Shown one piece after another: positions 30,867 to 40,612 of a stretch of 64,000 bases of DNA. The DNA is from Candidatus Saccharimonadota bacterium. GTDB lineage: Bacteria; Patescibacteriota; Saccharimonadia; Saccharimonadales; Saccharimonadaceae. The stretch lies in assembly GCA_017405265.1 (NCBI GenBank), contig JAFRAS010000005.1, positions 1 through 64,000 on the forward strand, read 5' to 3'. A program made the translations under genes and the position numbers. The notes beneath the pieces were generated by a model. The model did no database searches. It saw only the letters and a list, made by a program, of their open reading frames with translations, and was not told where the DNA came from. Every line of letters starts with the position of its first letter. Positions within the stretch are counted from its first letter, which is position 1.

Positions 30867-32630
30867 GTGAAAATCCGAAACTTTTGTATTATTGCCCATA
30901 TCGACCACGGAAAATCCACCCTTGCGGACCGGATGATGGAATTGACTGGGACGGTCGAGAGACGCGAAATGAAGGCCCAGCTCCTTGATTCGATGGAACT
31001 TGAACGCGAGCGAGGAATTACCATAAAATTGACACCTGTGCAAATGCATTATAAAGGCTACGAACTGAATTTGATTGATACTCCCGGCCATGTTGACTTT
31101 TCTTACGAAGTTTCGCGCTCGCTCGCCGCGGTCGAGATTGCCGTTTTGGTCGTCGACGCCACCCAGGGCATCCAGGCTCAAACTCTCTCGAATATTTATC
31201 TCGCCCTGGAACAAGATCTAAAAATCATCCCCGTAATTAACAAAGTTGACCTCCCTGCCGCCGACGTCCCGAAAGTAAAAAGCGAAATAATTAACCTCCT
31301 CGGTTGCGCCGACTCCGACATTATTCCCGTCTCCGCCAAAACCGGCGAAAACGTCGAATCTGTCCTCGATGCGATTATTGGCGAGAATCGGAACGAACCT
31401 TGTGAGACCGTGTCCCGAGCTCTCATCTTCGACTCCTACTTCGACGACTACCGCGGCGTCGTGCTCTATGTTCGTCTTTTCGGCGGTACTATTGCGAAGA
31501 ACGACGAAATCTTAATGATGGCAAGCGGCGCGAAAGCCGAAGCCCTCGAAGTCGGCGTCTTGACTCCAAAAATGTCGCCCAAAAACGCCTTGACAGACGG
31601 CGAAATCGGTTACATCGTGACGAACTTAAAAACCACGAAAGAAGCTCGCGTCGGCGACACTGTTACTCTCGCGAAAAACCCTGCCACCACCCCCCTCCCC
31701 GGCTACAAAAACGTCCTCCCCTTTGTCTATGCCGGCTTTTTCCCGGTGAGCAACGACCAGTATAAAACCTTAAAAGACGCCGTCGAAAAACTCGCTCTCT
31801 CGGACTCCGCCCTGCGTTTCGAGCCCGAAAACTCTCCCGTCCTGGGCTTCGGTCTCCGAATTGGCTTCCTTGGGCTCCTGCATCTCGACATTATTAAAGA
31901 ACGTCTCGAGCGTGAATATAAACTCGACCTCGTCGTGACGAACCCGAGCACAAACTACCACATCGCTCTCGCAAGCGGCGAGACTATGGAAATCAAATCC
32001 GCTTCCGCCCTCCCCGACCTTTCCGAGGTCGCCGAAATTCGCGAACCCTGGGCGAAGGGCGAAATTATTCTCCCGACCCCGATGATTGGCCCAGTTTTGA
32101 GCCTCATTAACGAAAAACGCGGCCACCAAACCAACCTTTCCTACATCGAAGACCGCGCCGTCATCGATTTCGAAGCCCCGATGGCGAACCTCTTAACCGA
32201 TTTTTACGACCAACTAAAATCCGCAACCTCTGGCTACGCCTCTTTTAACTATGAGCTCGCCGGCTACCGCGCCGAAGACCTCGTCCGCGTCGATTTTCTC
32301 ATCGCCGGCGAGCGAATTGATGCCCTCTCTATTATGTGTCACCGTAGCGAAGCTGACGCCATCGGCCGCAGCACCACGAAAAAACTCAAAACCGTCATCC
32401 CGCGCCAAAATTTCGAAGTCGCGATCCAGGCCGCCATCGGCGCGCGCATCTTGGCCCGCGAAACTCTCGGCGCCTATAGAAAAGATGTCACCGTAAAAAT
32501 CCACACCGGCGACCGCGACCGAAAAGCGAAACTTCTCGACAAGCAAAAACGCGGCAAGGCCCGCATGAAACGCTTCGGCAAAATCGACATCCCCTCCGAA
32601 GCTTTCACAGTTATGCTAAAAAAGAATTAA
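30867..32630 (+). CDS. lepA: Elongation factor 4 (LepA)
   Basis: Ribosome-bound GTPase that assists initiation or back-translocation under stress. G1 is AHIDHGKSTLADRM at residues 8-21; DTPGHVDFSYEV (G3) and NKVDLP (G4) follow, and the LepA-specific C-terminal domain closes the protein (KQKRGKARMKRFGKIDIPSEAF). 587 residues is normal. It starts with GTG in a leaderless arrangement. The last four bases overlap the convergent rarA stop. Confidence 0.97.
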   Translation: MKIRNFCIIAHIDHGKSTLADRMMELTGTVERREMKAQLLDSMELERERGITIKLTPVQMHYKGYELNLIDTPGHVDFSYEVSRSLAAVEIAVLVVDATQGIQAQTLSNIYLALEQDLKIIPVINKVDLPAADVPKVKSEIINLLGCADSDIIPVSAKTGENVESVLDAIIGENRNEPCETVSRALIFDSYFDDYRGVVLYVRLFGGTIAKNDEILMMASGAKAEALEVGVLTPKMSPKNALTDGEIGYIVTNLKTTKEARVGDTVTLAKNPATTPLPGYKNVLPFVYAGFFPVSNDQYKTLKDAVEKLALSDSALRFEPENSPVLGFGLRIGFLGLLHLDIIKERLEREYKLDLVVTNPSTNYHIALASGETMEIKSASALPDLSEVAEIREPWAKGEIILPTPMIGPVLSLINEKRGHQTNLSYIEDRAVIDFEAPMANLLTDFYDQLKSATSGYASFNYELAGYRAEDLVRVDFLIAGERIDALSIMCHRSEADAIGRSTTKKLKTVIPRQNFEVAIQAAIGARILARETLGAYRKDVTVKIHTGDRDRKAKLLDKQKRGKARMKRFGKIDIPSEAFTVMLKKN

Positions 32631-33799
32631 AGAATCTTCGTTCCGCGCACTTTTTCGGGCAGACATCCGCCCTCGGGCTTGAATCCCGCCGCCCAATGAT
32701 AATCTTTCCCGTACCCGAGGTCTTTCATGAGACTCGTCGGCGCATTCCTAACTCCGAGCGGAATCGGCTCACCCATCGTTTTTTTCGCGATGTCGAGCGC
32801 GCGATACCACGCATCCGTCGTCTCGCGCGACTTTTTCACTTTCGAAAGTACCGTGACAACGTGCGCTAAAATCAGCCCCGACTCCGGCATTCCGACTCTC
32901 TCGATCGCCTGAAATGCCGACACCGCGAGCGTCAGCGCTCCGTTTCCCGCCAGCCCGACGTCTTCGCTCGCGAAAATCACCATTCTTCGCGCGATAAACT
33001 TCGGGTCCTCACCCGCCTCAACCATCCGCGCGAGATAATAGAGCGCGGCGTCCGCGTCCGAAGCCCGCATCGATTTGATAAACGCCGAAATTGTGTCATA
33101 ATGTCCGTCGCCTTTTTTGTCATAAACCGGTAACCTCTGTCCCGCCGCCTCTTTAACGAGCTCCACATCAACTTTCCTTCCGTTCGCAAGCGACAGTGAA
33201 AGCTCGAGGTCCCCGAGCGCCGCTCTTGCGTCCCCGCCCGAAAGCTCTGCGAGATATAGAAACGCCTCTTTCGTTACTTTCCCCTTCTCTTCCTTCGCCG
33301 CCCGTTTTAATACCGCAATAATTGCGTCTTTTGTCAACGATTTTAAAATCACTACTCTCGACCGCGATAAAAGTGGTGAAATCACCTCAAAACTCGGATT
33401 TTCCGTCGTTGCCCCGATTAAAATAATCAGCCCCGACTCGACGTGCGGCAAAAACGCATCTTGTTGCGCCTTATTGAACCGGTGAATTTCGTCCACGAAC
33501 AACACCGTCCGAATTTTCAAATTCCAATTCGTTTTTGCCCGCGCGACAACCGTCTCAATATCTTTTTTCCCGGCCGTCACCGCCGAAATTTCCACAAAAT
33601 CCGCCTTATATTCCTTCGCGAGAATCCGCGCCAGTGTCGTTTTTCCCGTCCCTGGCGGCCCCCAAAAAATCAGATTCACCGGCTCCCCCTTCTTCACAAT
33701 CTCCGTCAAAATCTTCCCCTCCCCAATAATCTCATCCTGCCCCAAGACCTCGTCGAGGCTCTTCGGACGCATCCGCTCAGCTAATGGTACTCTATTCAC
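32627..33799 (-). CDS. rarA: Replication-associated recombination protein A
   Basis: AAA+ clamp-loader-like ATPase (MgsA/RarA, WRNIP1 family) acting at stalled forks and gaps. RPKSLDEVLGQDEIIGEG opens the protein; Walker A is WGPPGTGKTT (about 47-56), Walker B VDEIHRFNKAQQDAFLPHVE, sensor ATTENPSFEV, and the C-terminal tetramerisation domain contains HYDTISAFIKSMRASDADAALYYLARM. 390 aa is slightly short. It has a leaderless GTG start, with the -10 box overlapping the pilB stop. Confidence 0.95.
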   Translation of the reverse strand: MNRVPLAERMRPKSLDEVLGQDEIIGEGKILTEIVKKGEPVNLIFWGPPGTGKTTLARILAKEYKADFVEISAVTAGKKDIETVVARAKTNWNLKIRTVLFVDEIHRFNKAQQDAFLPHVESGLIILIGATTENPSFEVISPLLSRSRVVILKSLTKDAIIAVLKRAAKEEKGKVTKEAFLYLAELSGGDARAALGDLELSLSLANGRKVDVELVKEAAGQRLPVYDKKGDGHYDTISAFIKSMRASDADAALYYLARMVEAGEDPKFIARRMVIFASEDVGLAGNGALTLAVSAFQAIERVGMPESGLILAHVVTVLSKVKKSRETTDAWYRALDIAKKTMGEPIPLGVRNAPTSLMKDLGYGKDYHWAAGFKPEGGCLPEKVRGTKIL

Positions 33800-33805
33800 C
33801 CCTAT

Positions 33806-33811
33806 ATTATA
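33806..33811 (-). promoter_or_regulatory. rarA -10 box inside the pilB stop
   Basis: TGA-TATAAT on the minus strand contains the TAA stop of pilB and ends 6 bases before GTG 33799. Confidence 0.75.
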
Positions 33812-35438
33812 TCACACGCGCAATCTCTTCGATAGTCGTGTCTCCCCGAAGCGCTGCGAGCAGTCCCTTTTGTTCGAGCGTCAACATCCCGCTCTCTCGT
33901 GCCACTTTTTCAATCGCTTTCTCATTTGCGTCCGCGACGTCACCGCGAATAAACTTCGAAATCTCATCCGAAACGACCAATTGCTCCATAATCACCGTCC
34001 GCCCCTTATACCCGAACGGATCGTCTTCGCCTCCCGGCTTCGGACGATAAAGTTTCATATTCTCGAGATTTACTCCGTGCTCCTCGAGATATTCCCGCGG
34101 CACTCCCTCGAGCGTCTCGCGGATATACTTTTTCTCCGCCTCGTCTGGCTCATATTCTTCTTTTGAATCGGACAATTTTCGGACCAGCCTTTGCGCAATC
34201 ACGAGCCGGACCGAAGACGAGAAAATCGGGTTGGTGCCAATGAGGTCAATCATCCTCGAAAACGCCGCCGAAGTCGAATTCGCGTGGAATGACGACAACA
34301 CGAGATGTCCCGTAATCGAAGCCTGAATCGCCGTGCGCGCCGTGTCGGCGTCGCGAATCTCGCCCACCATGACGACGTCCGGGTCGAGACGCAGTACCGA
34401 CCGCAGCCCGTCGCCGAACGACTGCCCCTTGGTCGTATTAATCGGAATTTGCGAAATCCCCGTGAGCCCATATTCAATCGGGTCCTCGAGCGTGATAATC
34501 TTTTTATCCGTCGAATTCAACGCGTTCAAAATCGAATAAAGCGTAGTCGATTTACCCGAACCGGTCGGACCGACCATAAGCACCAATCCTCTCGGATGTG
34601 ATACAATCTCGTTAATCTCCGCCCTCTCCTCATCCGAGAGCCCAAGCAAATCCAAATTAAGCAAAGACTCATCGAAGTTAAAAAGCCGAAGCACTGCGTC
34701 TTGCCCATACATTGTCGGCACCGTCTCGACACGAATGTTGAGCATGTGCGTCGCCCCGCCCCTCGTAATATCTTTTTGCATATGTCCAGATTGCGAAGTT
34801 TTCGCCGCCGCCGACACGTTCGCCCGGCTCGACAGCTCGCCCATAATCACGCGATATCTGTCGCGGTCGATATTCGCCACCGGATGCAACATCCCGTCCA
34901 CCCTCATTCGAATCCGAATCACGTCGCGCATATTCTCGACGTGAATATCCGATGCCCCGAGTTTGTCCGCCTGTTCCAAGAGAAAATCGAACACCTTTTC
35001 CGACCCGACTTTCGCCAGAGTCTCGGACACTTCGGAAATCGTCTCCGAATCCCCCTCTTTACTAATCTTAATATCATCATAATGCACTTGCTGAGGCGGG
35101 TCGTAGCGCAAAATGAACACCTTATAAGCCGAATTCGAAATCAAGAAAAAGTCCACCCTCTCGCCGTTGTCATTATATTCTCGAGTTTTATTTTCAATCA
35201 CCGAGCGCGGCGTCTGCGAAGTCACGAGGAATTGATAATGTTTATCTCCCCCACCAGCCTGAAGCGGAATAATGAAATTCTGATGCATTTCGTCGGTAGT
35301 AACCACCCCGCGCACCAAGGGAATATCATTCTCAAACTCGCGCGTATCAAGATACGGCAAATTCAAAATTTGCGCACGCGATTCGGTCGCCGCTTCCTCA
35401 TTATCTCGCCTATGTCGCTGAACCTCTTCTTCATTCAT
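33807..35438 (-). CDS. pilB: Type IV pilus extension ATPase PilB/GspE-like, without zinc cysteines
   Basis: Hexameric ATPase that powers pilus assembly. Walker A GPTGSGKSTTLYSIL, the Asp box (LEDPIEY), Walker B (VVMVGEIRDADTA) and the His box (GHLVLSSFHAN) are all present; the N-terminal segment GASDIHVENM is typical. After RLVRKL most PilB/GspE proteins carry a four-Cys zinc motif; here the cysteines are missing (SDSKEEYEPDE). It starts at ATG 35438, overlapping the upstream stop as ATGA. A TAAAAT box also ends 6 bases before the ATG, so coupled and independent leaderless expression are both possible. Confidence 0.93.
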   Translation of the reverse strand: MNEEEVQRHRRDNEEAATESRAQILNLPYLDTREFENDIPLVRGVVTTDEMHQNFIIPLQAGGGDKHYQFLVTSQTPRSVIENKTREYNDNGERVDFFLISNSAYKVFILRYDPPQQVHYDDIKISKEGDSETISEVSETLAKVGSEKVFDFLLEQADKLGASDIHVENMRDVIRIRMRVDGMLHPVANIDRDRYRVIMGELSSRANVSAAAKTSQSGHMQKDITRGGATHMLNIRVETVPTMYGQDAVLRLFNFDESLLNLDLLGLSDEERAEINEIVSHPRGLVLMVGPTGSGKSTTLYSILNALNSTDKKIITLEDPIEYGLTGISQIPINTTKGQSFGDGLRSVLRLDPDVVMVGEIRDADTARTAIQASITGHLVLSSFHANSTSAAFSRMIDLIGTNPIFSSSVRLVIAQRLVRKLSDSKEEYEPDEAEKKYIRETLEGVPREYLEEHGVNLENMKLYRPKPGGEDDPFGYKGRTVIMEQLVVSDEISKFIRGDVADANEKAIEKVARESGMLTLEQKGLLAALRGDTTIEEIARVI

Positions 35439-36841
35439 GCCTCTATTTTACCACGTTTATGCTTAAAACGGGAGAAAAACCGCCCAATTTCGTCATGAAA
35501 TTGCCATATAATATATATACTCCCAGCGAGCACAACGAGCCCCACGGCCCCGCCCGCAATAAAATCCGTTTTTTCATCCATCTCTTCCTGAGCCACAGCA
35601 TAATCCGCCCCCGTATTCGTCTTAATTTTTCGGCACCTTCCTGTCTCGGGATTGCGCTCATATCCCTCGCGGCACTCCGCCAGAGTCGCCGTTCCCGTTT
35701 CGTACGATTTGCATCTCCCCGTGAGCGGGTTGCGATATTTCCCCTCGGGGCATTCCTCGACCTCGGTGTCGAGCGACGTCGCCTTCACACAATTTCCAGT
35801 CGCCTCGTTAATCACTTTCCCCTCCTCACAGGTCTTAAATTTCTGAAAATCATTGTCCGCCCCCGGCGTCTGCGCATAAGTCTGAAGCCACTGCTCCGTC
35901 CCATCCTCGAGAAACCCGAATTGTGCCAGCGCCATCGCCCGTCTCTGGCCATTTTTCACTATCAACTCATCCACCACCGACCCGTCCGCGTCGATAATCT
36001 CGATTTTATTACTCGTGGTCGGATTTTTGGTCAGCGTCAGTCCCGCCGCGCTAGGGAAGAATACGAAATACTTTCCTGCCGGCACCACTCCCTCGAGCGG
36101 ATAATTTTTATTTTTATATTGAATAGAACACCCCGAAAGTTCCACTTCATCCCCATTATTAACAATCTCAATAAACTGTTCCGAGGCCAGATTTTCATAA
36201 TAAGTCAACACTTCCGAAAACGCCAAATTCTGACATTTTTTTGGCACGCTATATATAGCGTCTTCCTCGTTACCGCTATATATAGCGTCTCTTAGCGTCA
36301 CTTTTCCCGGTTCCGGAAAAACGTACTCCGAAAACGACACATAATCGAACCCCTCCGCGCCTCTTACGAGCACCACCGGATTTGCATTATCAAATTTCTT
36401 ATAATTTCCCCCTCCGTTCCAAAACAGTGACTCAATCGTTTCCTCATTAAAAACCAGTCTAATTCCGCCCGAAAGCGCGAGCTCCTTGCTGTAGCGAAAA
36501 TCCGCCTCCTCTAAAGAAGATTTAAAGCGAAGAATGACACTACTCCCTCCCGCCACCGTCGCCTCCGGGAATTCAAAAAGCAAACTCTCGGACCCCGAGG
36601 AATTAGTATAATAAATCGCGTATCCCGCGAGCTCCACCTCGTCCGGGCTGCCGTTCCCGATTTCAATGGCTTCATTGACGTTCTTTTCGTCGCCAATTTT
36701 AAAGCCCGGACTGATGGCTTTTATGAAAAGGGGGCCATGCTCGCCGGAGGTCTCAGCGAGAGCAAAGCGGGGAAAGGGTTGGAGAATGAAACTCGCCGCC
36801 ATGAAGATTAAAATGAGTAAAAATCTTTGCCAACTTTTCAT
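35435..36841 (-). CDS. Surface protein with lamin-tail domains and CxxG..N..TGxC repeats
   Basis: Signal peptide (1-29, FALA|E). Two lamin-tail-like beta domains follow: about 35-140 (EIGNGSPDEVELAGYAIYY) and about 205-310 (FIEIVNNGDEVELSGC). Three short Cys repeats follow at about 335-410: CEEGKVINEATGNC, CPEGKYRNPLTGRC and CREGYERNPETGRC. One membrane helix (about 432-453) and a basic tail close the protein. It is a type I membrane protein with a large exterior. It is cotranscribed with pilB, suggesting a role in pilus function or host-cell attachment. A weak TGA-TAGGCT box ends 6 bases before the ATG. Confidence 0.8.
   Translation of the reverse strand: MKSWQRFLLILIFMAASFILQPFPRFALAETSGEHGPLFIKAISPGFKIGDEKNVNEAIEIGNGSPDEVELAGYAIYYTNSSGSESLLFEFPEATVAGGSSVILRFKSSLEEADFRYSKELALSGGIRLVFNEETIESLFWNGGGNYKKFDNANPVVLVRGAEGFDYVSFSEYVFPEPGKVTLRDAIYSGNEEDAIYSVPKKCQNLAFSEVLTYYENLASEQFIEIVNNGDEVELSGCSIQYKNKNYPLEGVVPAGKYFVFFPSAAGLTLTKNPTTSNKIEIIDADGSVVDELIVKNGQRRAMALAQFGFLEDGTEQWLQTYAQTPGADNDFQKFKTCEEGKVINEATGNCVKATSLDTEVEECPEGKYRNPLTGRCKSYETGTATLAECREGYERNPETGRCRKIKTNTGADYAVAQEEMDEKTDFIAGGAVGLVVLAGSIYIIWQFHDEIGRFFSRFKHKRGKIEA
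35445..35450 (-). promoter_or_regulatory. Internal pilB -10 box
   Basis: TGG-TAAAAT on the minus strand, within the last codons of the upstream gene, ends 6 bases before ATG 35438. Confidence 0.55.
36247..36287. repeat. Two identical 14-base palindromes inside the surface-protein gene
   Basis: CGCTATATATAGCG occurs at 36247-36260 and 36274-36287. It encodes the repeated DAIYS pentapeptides (RDAIYSGNEEDAIYSV) and may reflect a local duplication. Confidence 0.8.
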
Positions 36842-36982
36842 GAGCCAAGCCTATCAAACCCCCGAAAATCTCGCAAGCGAAAGCACGATTAAAAACCGTA
36901 AAATCGGCACATCTCGAACTCCTTAATTTTCGTATCGCAAAAGGGGTGAAGAAAAATTTATTGCGAATATCTCCGAATGTGC

Positions 36983-36988
36983 TATACT
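36983..36988 (+). promoter_or_regulatory. PBP -10 box, leaderless
   Basis: TGC-TATACT ends 7 bases before ATG 36996. Confidence 0.65.
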
Positions 36989-36995
36989 TAAATAT

Positions 36996-39785
36996 ATGCC
37001 TGATAAAACTACGAAGAAGAAAAAACAACCCGTCGCGAAGAAAATTCGGGTTGTTGATTTGGATAAAGACGAACTCCCGAAGGCGACCCGCCGGATGGGA
37101 CTCAAAAAGAAGTCGAAAGAAACGAAACACAAAGTCCCCGACGGCTTGAATTTCTGGCAGCGGATGCAATACAAGAAAAAACTCCGCAAAGAAGAGCGCG
37201 CAAGAAAGCGCGCCGAGGACCTCGCGACCTTACCGAAAAACCCCTTCCTCCGCTTCTTCGCCCACTTCGCCCCGAAACGCGTTTTTCGCTACTGGTTTTC
37301 GCTCCACGGCCTCTGGGTTTTCACGAAAATCGTCATCGCCTTCGTTCTTATTGCCGTAATCGCCATCGGCGGCCTCTTTATCTATTATAAAAATCAGCTA
37401 AAAGACATCCAACTCGCCGACATCACCATCTCCGACACTGTGAACACTTATCTCGACCGCAATGGCGTTGTCCTCTGGGAAGATAAGGGCTCCTCGGATT
37501 ACCGCCTCGTCGTGGACGGCTCCAACATCGCGACCTACATGCGCCAAGCCACCGTCGCCATCGAGGACAAAAACTTCTACAACCACCCCGGCGTCGACTT
37601 CATCGCCCTCGTTCGCGCGACCATTTCCACCGTCAGCGGTAAGGGTGTCCAAGGCGGTTCGACCCTGACCCAACAGCTAATTAAACAAATTTACTTTAGC
37701 GACGAAGCCGCCTCCGAAGACCGCGGTGGTCTCTCGCGGAAGATAAAAGAGCTAATTCTCGCCGTCGAGCTTGAAAAGATGTACGACAAGGAACAGATTA
37801 TTACGATGTACTTGAACGAGTCGCCCTACGGCGGTCGTCGCAACGGCGTCGAATCCGCCGCCCAGACCTACTTCGGTAAGTCCGCGAAAGACCTGACCCT
37901 CGCCGAATCTGCCCTCCTCGCCGCCATCCCGAACAACCCCGCCGTCTTGAACCCTTATAACGACTATGGTCACGAAGCCCTCATCGCCCGCCAGCACAAA
38001 GTTCTCGACTCTATGGTCGAATTGAACTACGTCACGAAAGAAGAAGCCGAAGAAGCGAAATCCGTCGATATTATCGCCGCCATCCTCCCCGAAACTTCCC
38101 AATACGACAACATGCTCGCCCCGCACTTCGTTCTCGAGGTGAAGTCCTACCTCGAAAATAAATACGGCATCTCGACCATGCGCACCGGTGGCTTCACGAT
38201 AAAAACCACCCTCGACTACCGCGCCCAACAACTCGCCGAACAAGCCGTTGACGCCGGCGAAGCTCTGATGTATATGAACAGCTCCGACGACATCTCGCTC
38301 GTCTCGATTGACGTTGACACTTCTCAAATTCTCGCTATGGTCGGCTCCATCGATTTCAATATCCCTGGCTACGGCGAAGTTAACGCGGCGACCACCCTCC
38401 TTGAGCCCGGCTCCACGATTAAGCCCGTCTTGGACTACGGCCCCCTCTTCATGCAACGCTCTGGCCAAAACTTCGGCCCCGGGAGCATCTTAAAAGACGA
38501 AGACATCGATTCGATTTACTGCGCCGGCACTTACGGAAAATGCCATCTCGCGAACGCCACCGGTAAACACTACGGTAATGTGACAATTCGTAACGCTCTC
38601 GCTTGGTCCCTAAACATCCCCGCCGTAAAAGCCCTCTATATCAACGGCATCGACAACAGCCTCGAAATCGCGCACCAACTCGGCGACGTCTCTTATTGCG
38701 CCGGCGGAAACGAAGCTGGCCTCTCGATCGCCATTGGCTCTGGTTGTACCGTCCGCCCCGTCGAACACGCCAACGCTTACGCCTCCATTGCTCGCGGCGG
38801 CGTTTATAAAGATTACTCTTATGTCCTCGAAGTAAAAAACTCCTCTGGCGACATCATCGAATCCTGGCAAGACACCAGCGGCACCCGCGTTTACGACGAG
38901 CAAATCGCCTACATGATTTCGAGCATTCTCTCCGACGCCAAGGCTCGCTACGCCATCTGGAACTGGCTCTCGACCGCTCCTGGTCTCAATACTCCTGGTG
39001 TCTGGACCGCCGCAAAAACCGGTACCTCGACCAACGCCAACAACAACCCGAAAGACACCTGGCTCGTCTCTTACTCGACGAAAGTCGCCACGGTCGTCTG
39101 GAACGGTCGCCACGATGGCACCGCGCTCTCCACCGCTGTCCACGACGTCACCTTCAAAGTCGGCAGCCAATACATGGAACGCGTCCACAAGGATGTCTTT
39201 GAGCCCGACGGCTCCTGGCACTCTGGCGATCAACCCGCCCAGCCCGCCGGCATGCAAACCCTGAAAATCAACGGCATCACCGACATCTGGCCCTCCTGGT
39301 ACAACAAGACCATGTCCGGCGTCGAAGAAACCACCCTAATTTTCAATATGTTTAACCACAAAAAGGCCACTTCTTGCACCAAAGAAAACTACAAGATTTC
39401 CGTCGACGCGACCAAAACCGTTGACCCGATGACGAAGAAAGAAGTCTGGACCGTCCCCGAGCCTTATAACGCTGAAGAAGAAGACGACTGTACCTATAAC
39501 TACACCTTCCCGGGCTTGAGCTCCCTCACTCGCAGCGGCAACACCATCTCCTTCGTCATTACCGCCGGTAGCGAATCCCTGAAGTCCTACACCATCTCCG
39601 TTGACGACACCCTCATCGAAACCATCAGCATCAGCGCCGGCGGCGAATACACTTACGACGCTTCCTCCCTCACTGGCGAGAAAGCAAAAATCACCGTCTA
39701 TGACGTCTATGACGGCTCCACCTCTGGCTCAGTTTCTCTCCCGAAGAACACCGCTTCCGAGACCACTCCGTCCACCGGCGAATAG
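36996..39785 (+). CDS. Class A penicillin-binding protein (PBP1-type)
   Basis: Bifunctional peptidoglycan synthase. The cytoplasmic N-terminus is very basic (about 1-90), with one membrane helix at about 107-131. The glycosyltransferase domain (GT51) has IEDKNFYNHPGVD, GGSTLTQQLIKQ and YGGRRNGVESAAQTYFGK. The transpeptidase has all three motifs: GSTIKP (SxxK), WSLN (SxN) and AAKTGTSTNA (KTGT). About 200 C-terminal residues after the transpeptidase form beta-rich, Ser/Thr-rich modules. Everything needed for activity is present. At 929 aa it is a little long because of the C-terminal modules. Confidence 0.95.
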   Translation: MPDKTTKKKKQPVAKKIRVVDLDKDELPKATRRMGLKKKSKETKHKVPDGLNFWQRMQYKKKLRKEERARKRAEDLATLPKNPFLRFFAHFAPKRVFRYWFSLHGLWVFTKIVIAFVLIAVIAIGGLFIYYKNQLKDIQLADITISDTVNTYLDRNGVVLWEDKGSSDYRLVVDGSNIATYMRQATVAIEDKNFYNHPGVDFIALVRATISTVSGKGVQGGSTLTQQLIKQIYFSDEAASEDRGGLSRKIKELILAVELEKMYDKEQIITMYLNESPYGGRRNGVESAAQTYFGKSAKDLTLAESALLAAIPNNPAVLNPYNDYGHEALIARQHKVLDSMVELNYVTKEEAEEAKSVDIIAAILPETSQYDNMLAPHFVLEVKSYLENKYGISTMRTGGFTIKTTLDYRAQQLAEQAVDAGEALMYMNSSDDISLVSIDVDTSQILAMVGSIDFNIPGYGEVNAATTLLEPGSTIKPVLDYGPLFMQRSGQNFGPGSILKDEDIDSIYCAGTYGKCHLANATGKHYGNVTIRNALAWSLNIPAVKALYINGIDNSLEIAHQLGDVSYCAGGNEAGLSIAIGSGCTVRPVEHANAYASIARGGVYKDYSYVLEVKNSSGDIIESWQDTSGTRVYDEQIAYMISSILSDAKARYAIWNWLSTAPGLNTPGVWTAAKTGTSTNANNNPKDTWLVSYSTKVATVVWNGRHDGTALSTAVHDVTFKVGSQYMERVHKDVFEPDGSWHSGDQPAQPAGMQTLKINGITDIWPSWYNKTMSGVEETTLIFNMFNHKKATSCTKENYKISVDATKTVDPMTKKEVWTVPEPYNAEEEDDCTYNYTFPGLSSLTRSGNTISFVITAGSESLKSYTISVDDTLIETISISAGGEYTYDASSLTGEKAKITVYDVYDGSTSGSVSLPKNTASETTPSTGE

Positions 39786-39792
39786 AGGCAAC

Positions 39793-39824
39793 AAAAATCT
39801 GCGTGAACTCCACGCAGATTTTTT
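39793..39824 (+). terminator. Bidirectional terminator between the PBP and PIN-TRAM genes
   Basis: Thirteen-base stem AAAAATCTGCGTG/CACGCAGATTTTT with a five-base loop; A and T runs make it work on both strands. Confidence 0.9.
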
Positions 39825-39830
39825 CGTCAC

Positions 39831-40550
39831 CTAATGTTTCTTATTCTGTTTTTTCGAATTCACCGGCGCCGCGAAAATCATTCTCCCGGCCGAAGTTTGC
39901 AACAGTCGCACGAACTCCACCTCAATAATCTCGCCAATTTTATTCGCCGCATTATTCACCACCACCATCATTCCATTCGGCAAAAACCCGACGCCCTGCC
40001 CCGGATTCGCCCCTTTTTCGGTGATTTTGACCGAGAACTTTTCGCCCGGCAAAAATTCACTCCGAAGTGACAGCGTCAACTCATTCACATTGAGCACCGT
40101 AATATGCTCAGTTTTCGCCACTTTTTCGAGGTTAAAGTCACAAGTCATAATCGCCCCATGATTTTTCTTCGCAAGCTCAATCAACCTCTCATCCACCGGC
40201 GTGCGGTCGAGGTCGTCCTCGAGAATTGTAATATCAAAATGCGGAATTCTCTCGAGCTCCGAAACCACATCCATCCCCACTCGCGCCCGCGCCCGCTTCT
40301 CGCTGTCTTTTCCGTCCGCGACGAGTTGCATCTCGCGAATCACGGAGCGCGGAATAATCATATCGTCCGCAATAAACCCAGTTTTCGCCACCTCCAAAAT
40401 CCGCGCGTCCATCAGCGCCGACGAATCAATATAAACTTTTCTCTTATTTCCGCCCAAAATTGATTTTTTGCCCGTATTCATCGAGCGGACGAGCAAAACC
40501 GAGGTCTCTGCAAAAATCAGCACCCCGAAAACAATATTAAATAATTCCAT
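39831..40550 (-). CDS. PIN-TRAM domain protein (YacL-like)
   Basis: A PIN nuclease domain with its acidic residues (YIDSSALMDARI near residue 40, MTCDFNLEKVA near 140) is followed by a TRAM RNA-binding domain (GEKFSVKITEKGANPGQGVGFLPNGMMVVV). YacL-type proteins normally have four N-terminal helices; here only one short helix (about 1-20) precedes the PIN domain. It is a probable RNA-processing enzyme at the membrane. A TAAAAT box ends 8 bases before the ATG and AGGAG lies in that spacer. Confidence 0.85.
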   Translation of the reverse strand: MELFNIVFGVLIFAETSVLLVRSMNTGKKSILGGNKRKVYIDSSALMDARILEVAKTGFIADDMIIPRSVIREMQLVADGKDSEKRARARVGMDVVSELERIPHFDITILEDDLDRTPVDERLIELAKKNHGAIMTCDFNLEKVAKTEHITVLNVNELTLSLRSEFLPGEKFSVKITEKGANPGQGVGFLPNGMMVVVNNAANKIGEIIEVEFVRLLQTSAGRMIFAAPVNSKKQNKKH

Positions 40551-40558
40551 ACTCTCCT

Positions 40559-40564
40559 ATTTTA
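40559..40564 (-). promoter_or_regulatory. PIN-TRAM -10 box
   Basis: TGG-TAAAAT on the minus strand, 8 bases before ATG 40550. Confidence 0.55.
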
Positions 40565-40585
40565 CCACAAAACGCCAAAATATGC

Positions 40586-40591
40586 TATAAT
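40586..40591 (+). promoter_or_regulatory. Flavoprotein -10 box
   Basis: TGC-TATAAT; a leader of about 15 bases contains GGAGG (40604-40608) before ATG 40613. Confidence 0.7.
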
Positions 40592-40612
40592 CATCTAAAG
40601 ACTGGAGGAAAA

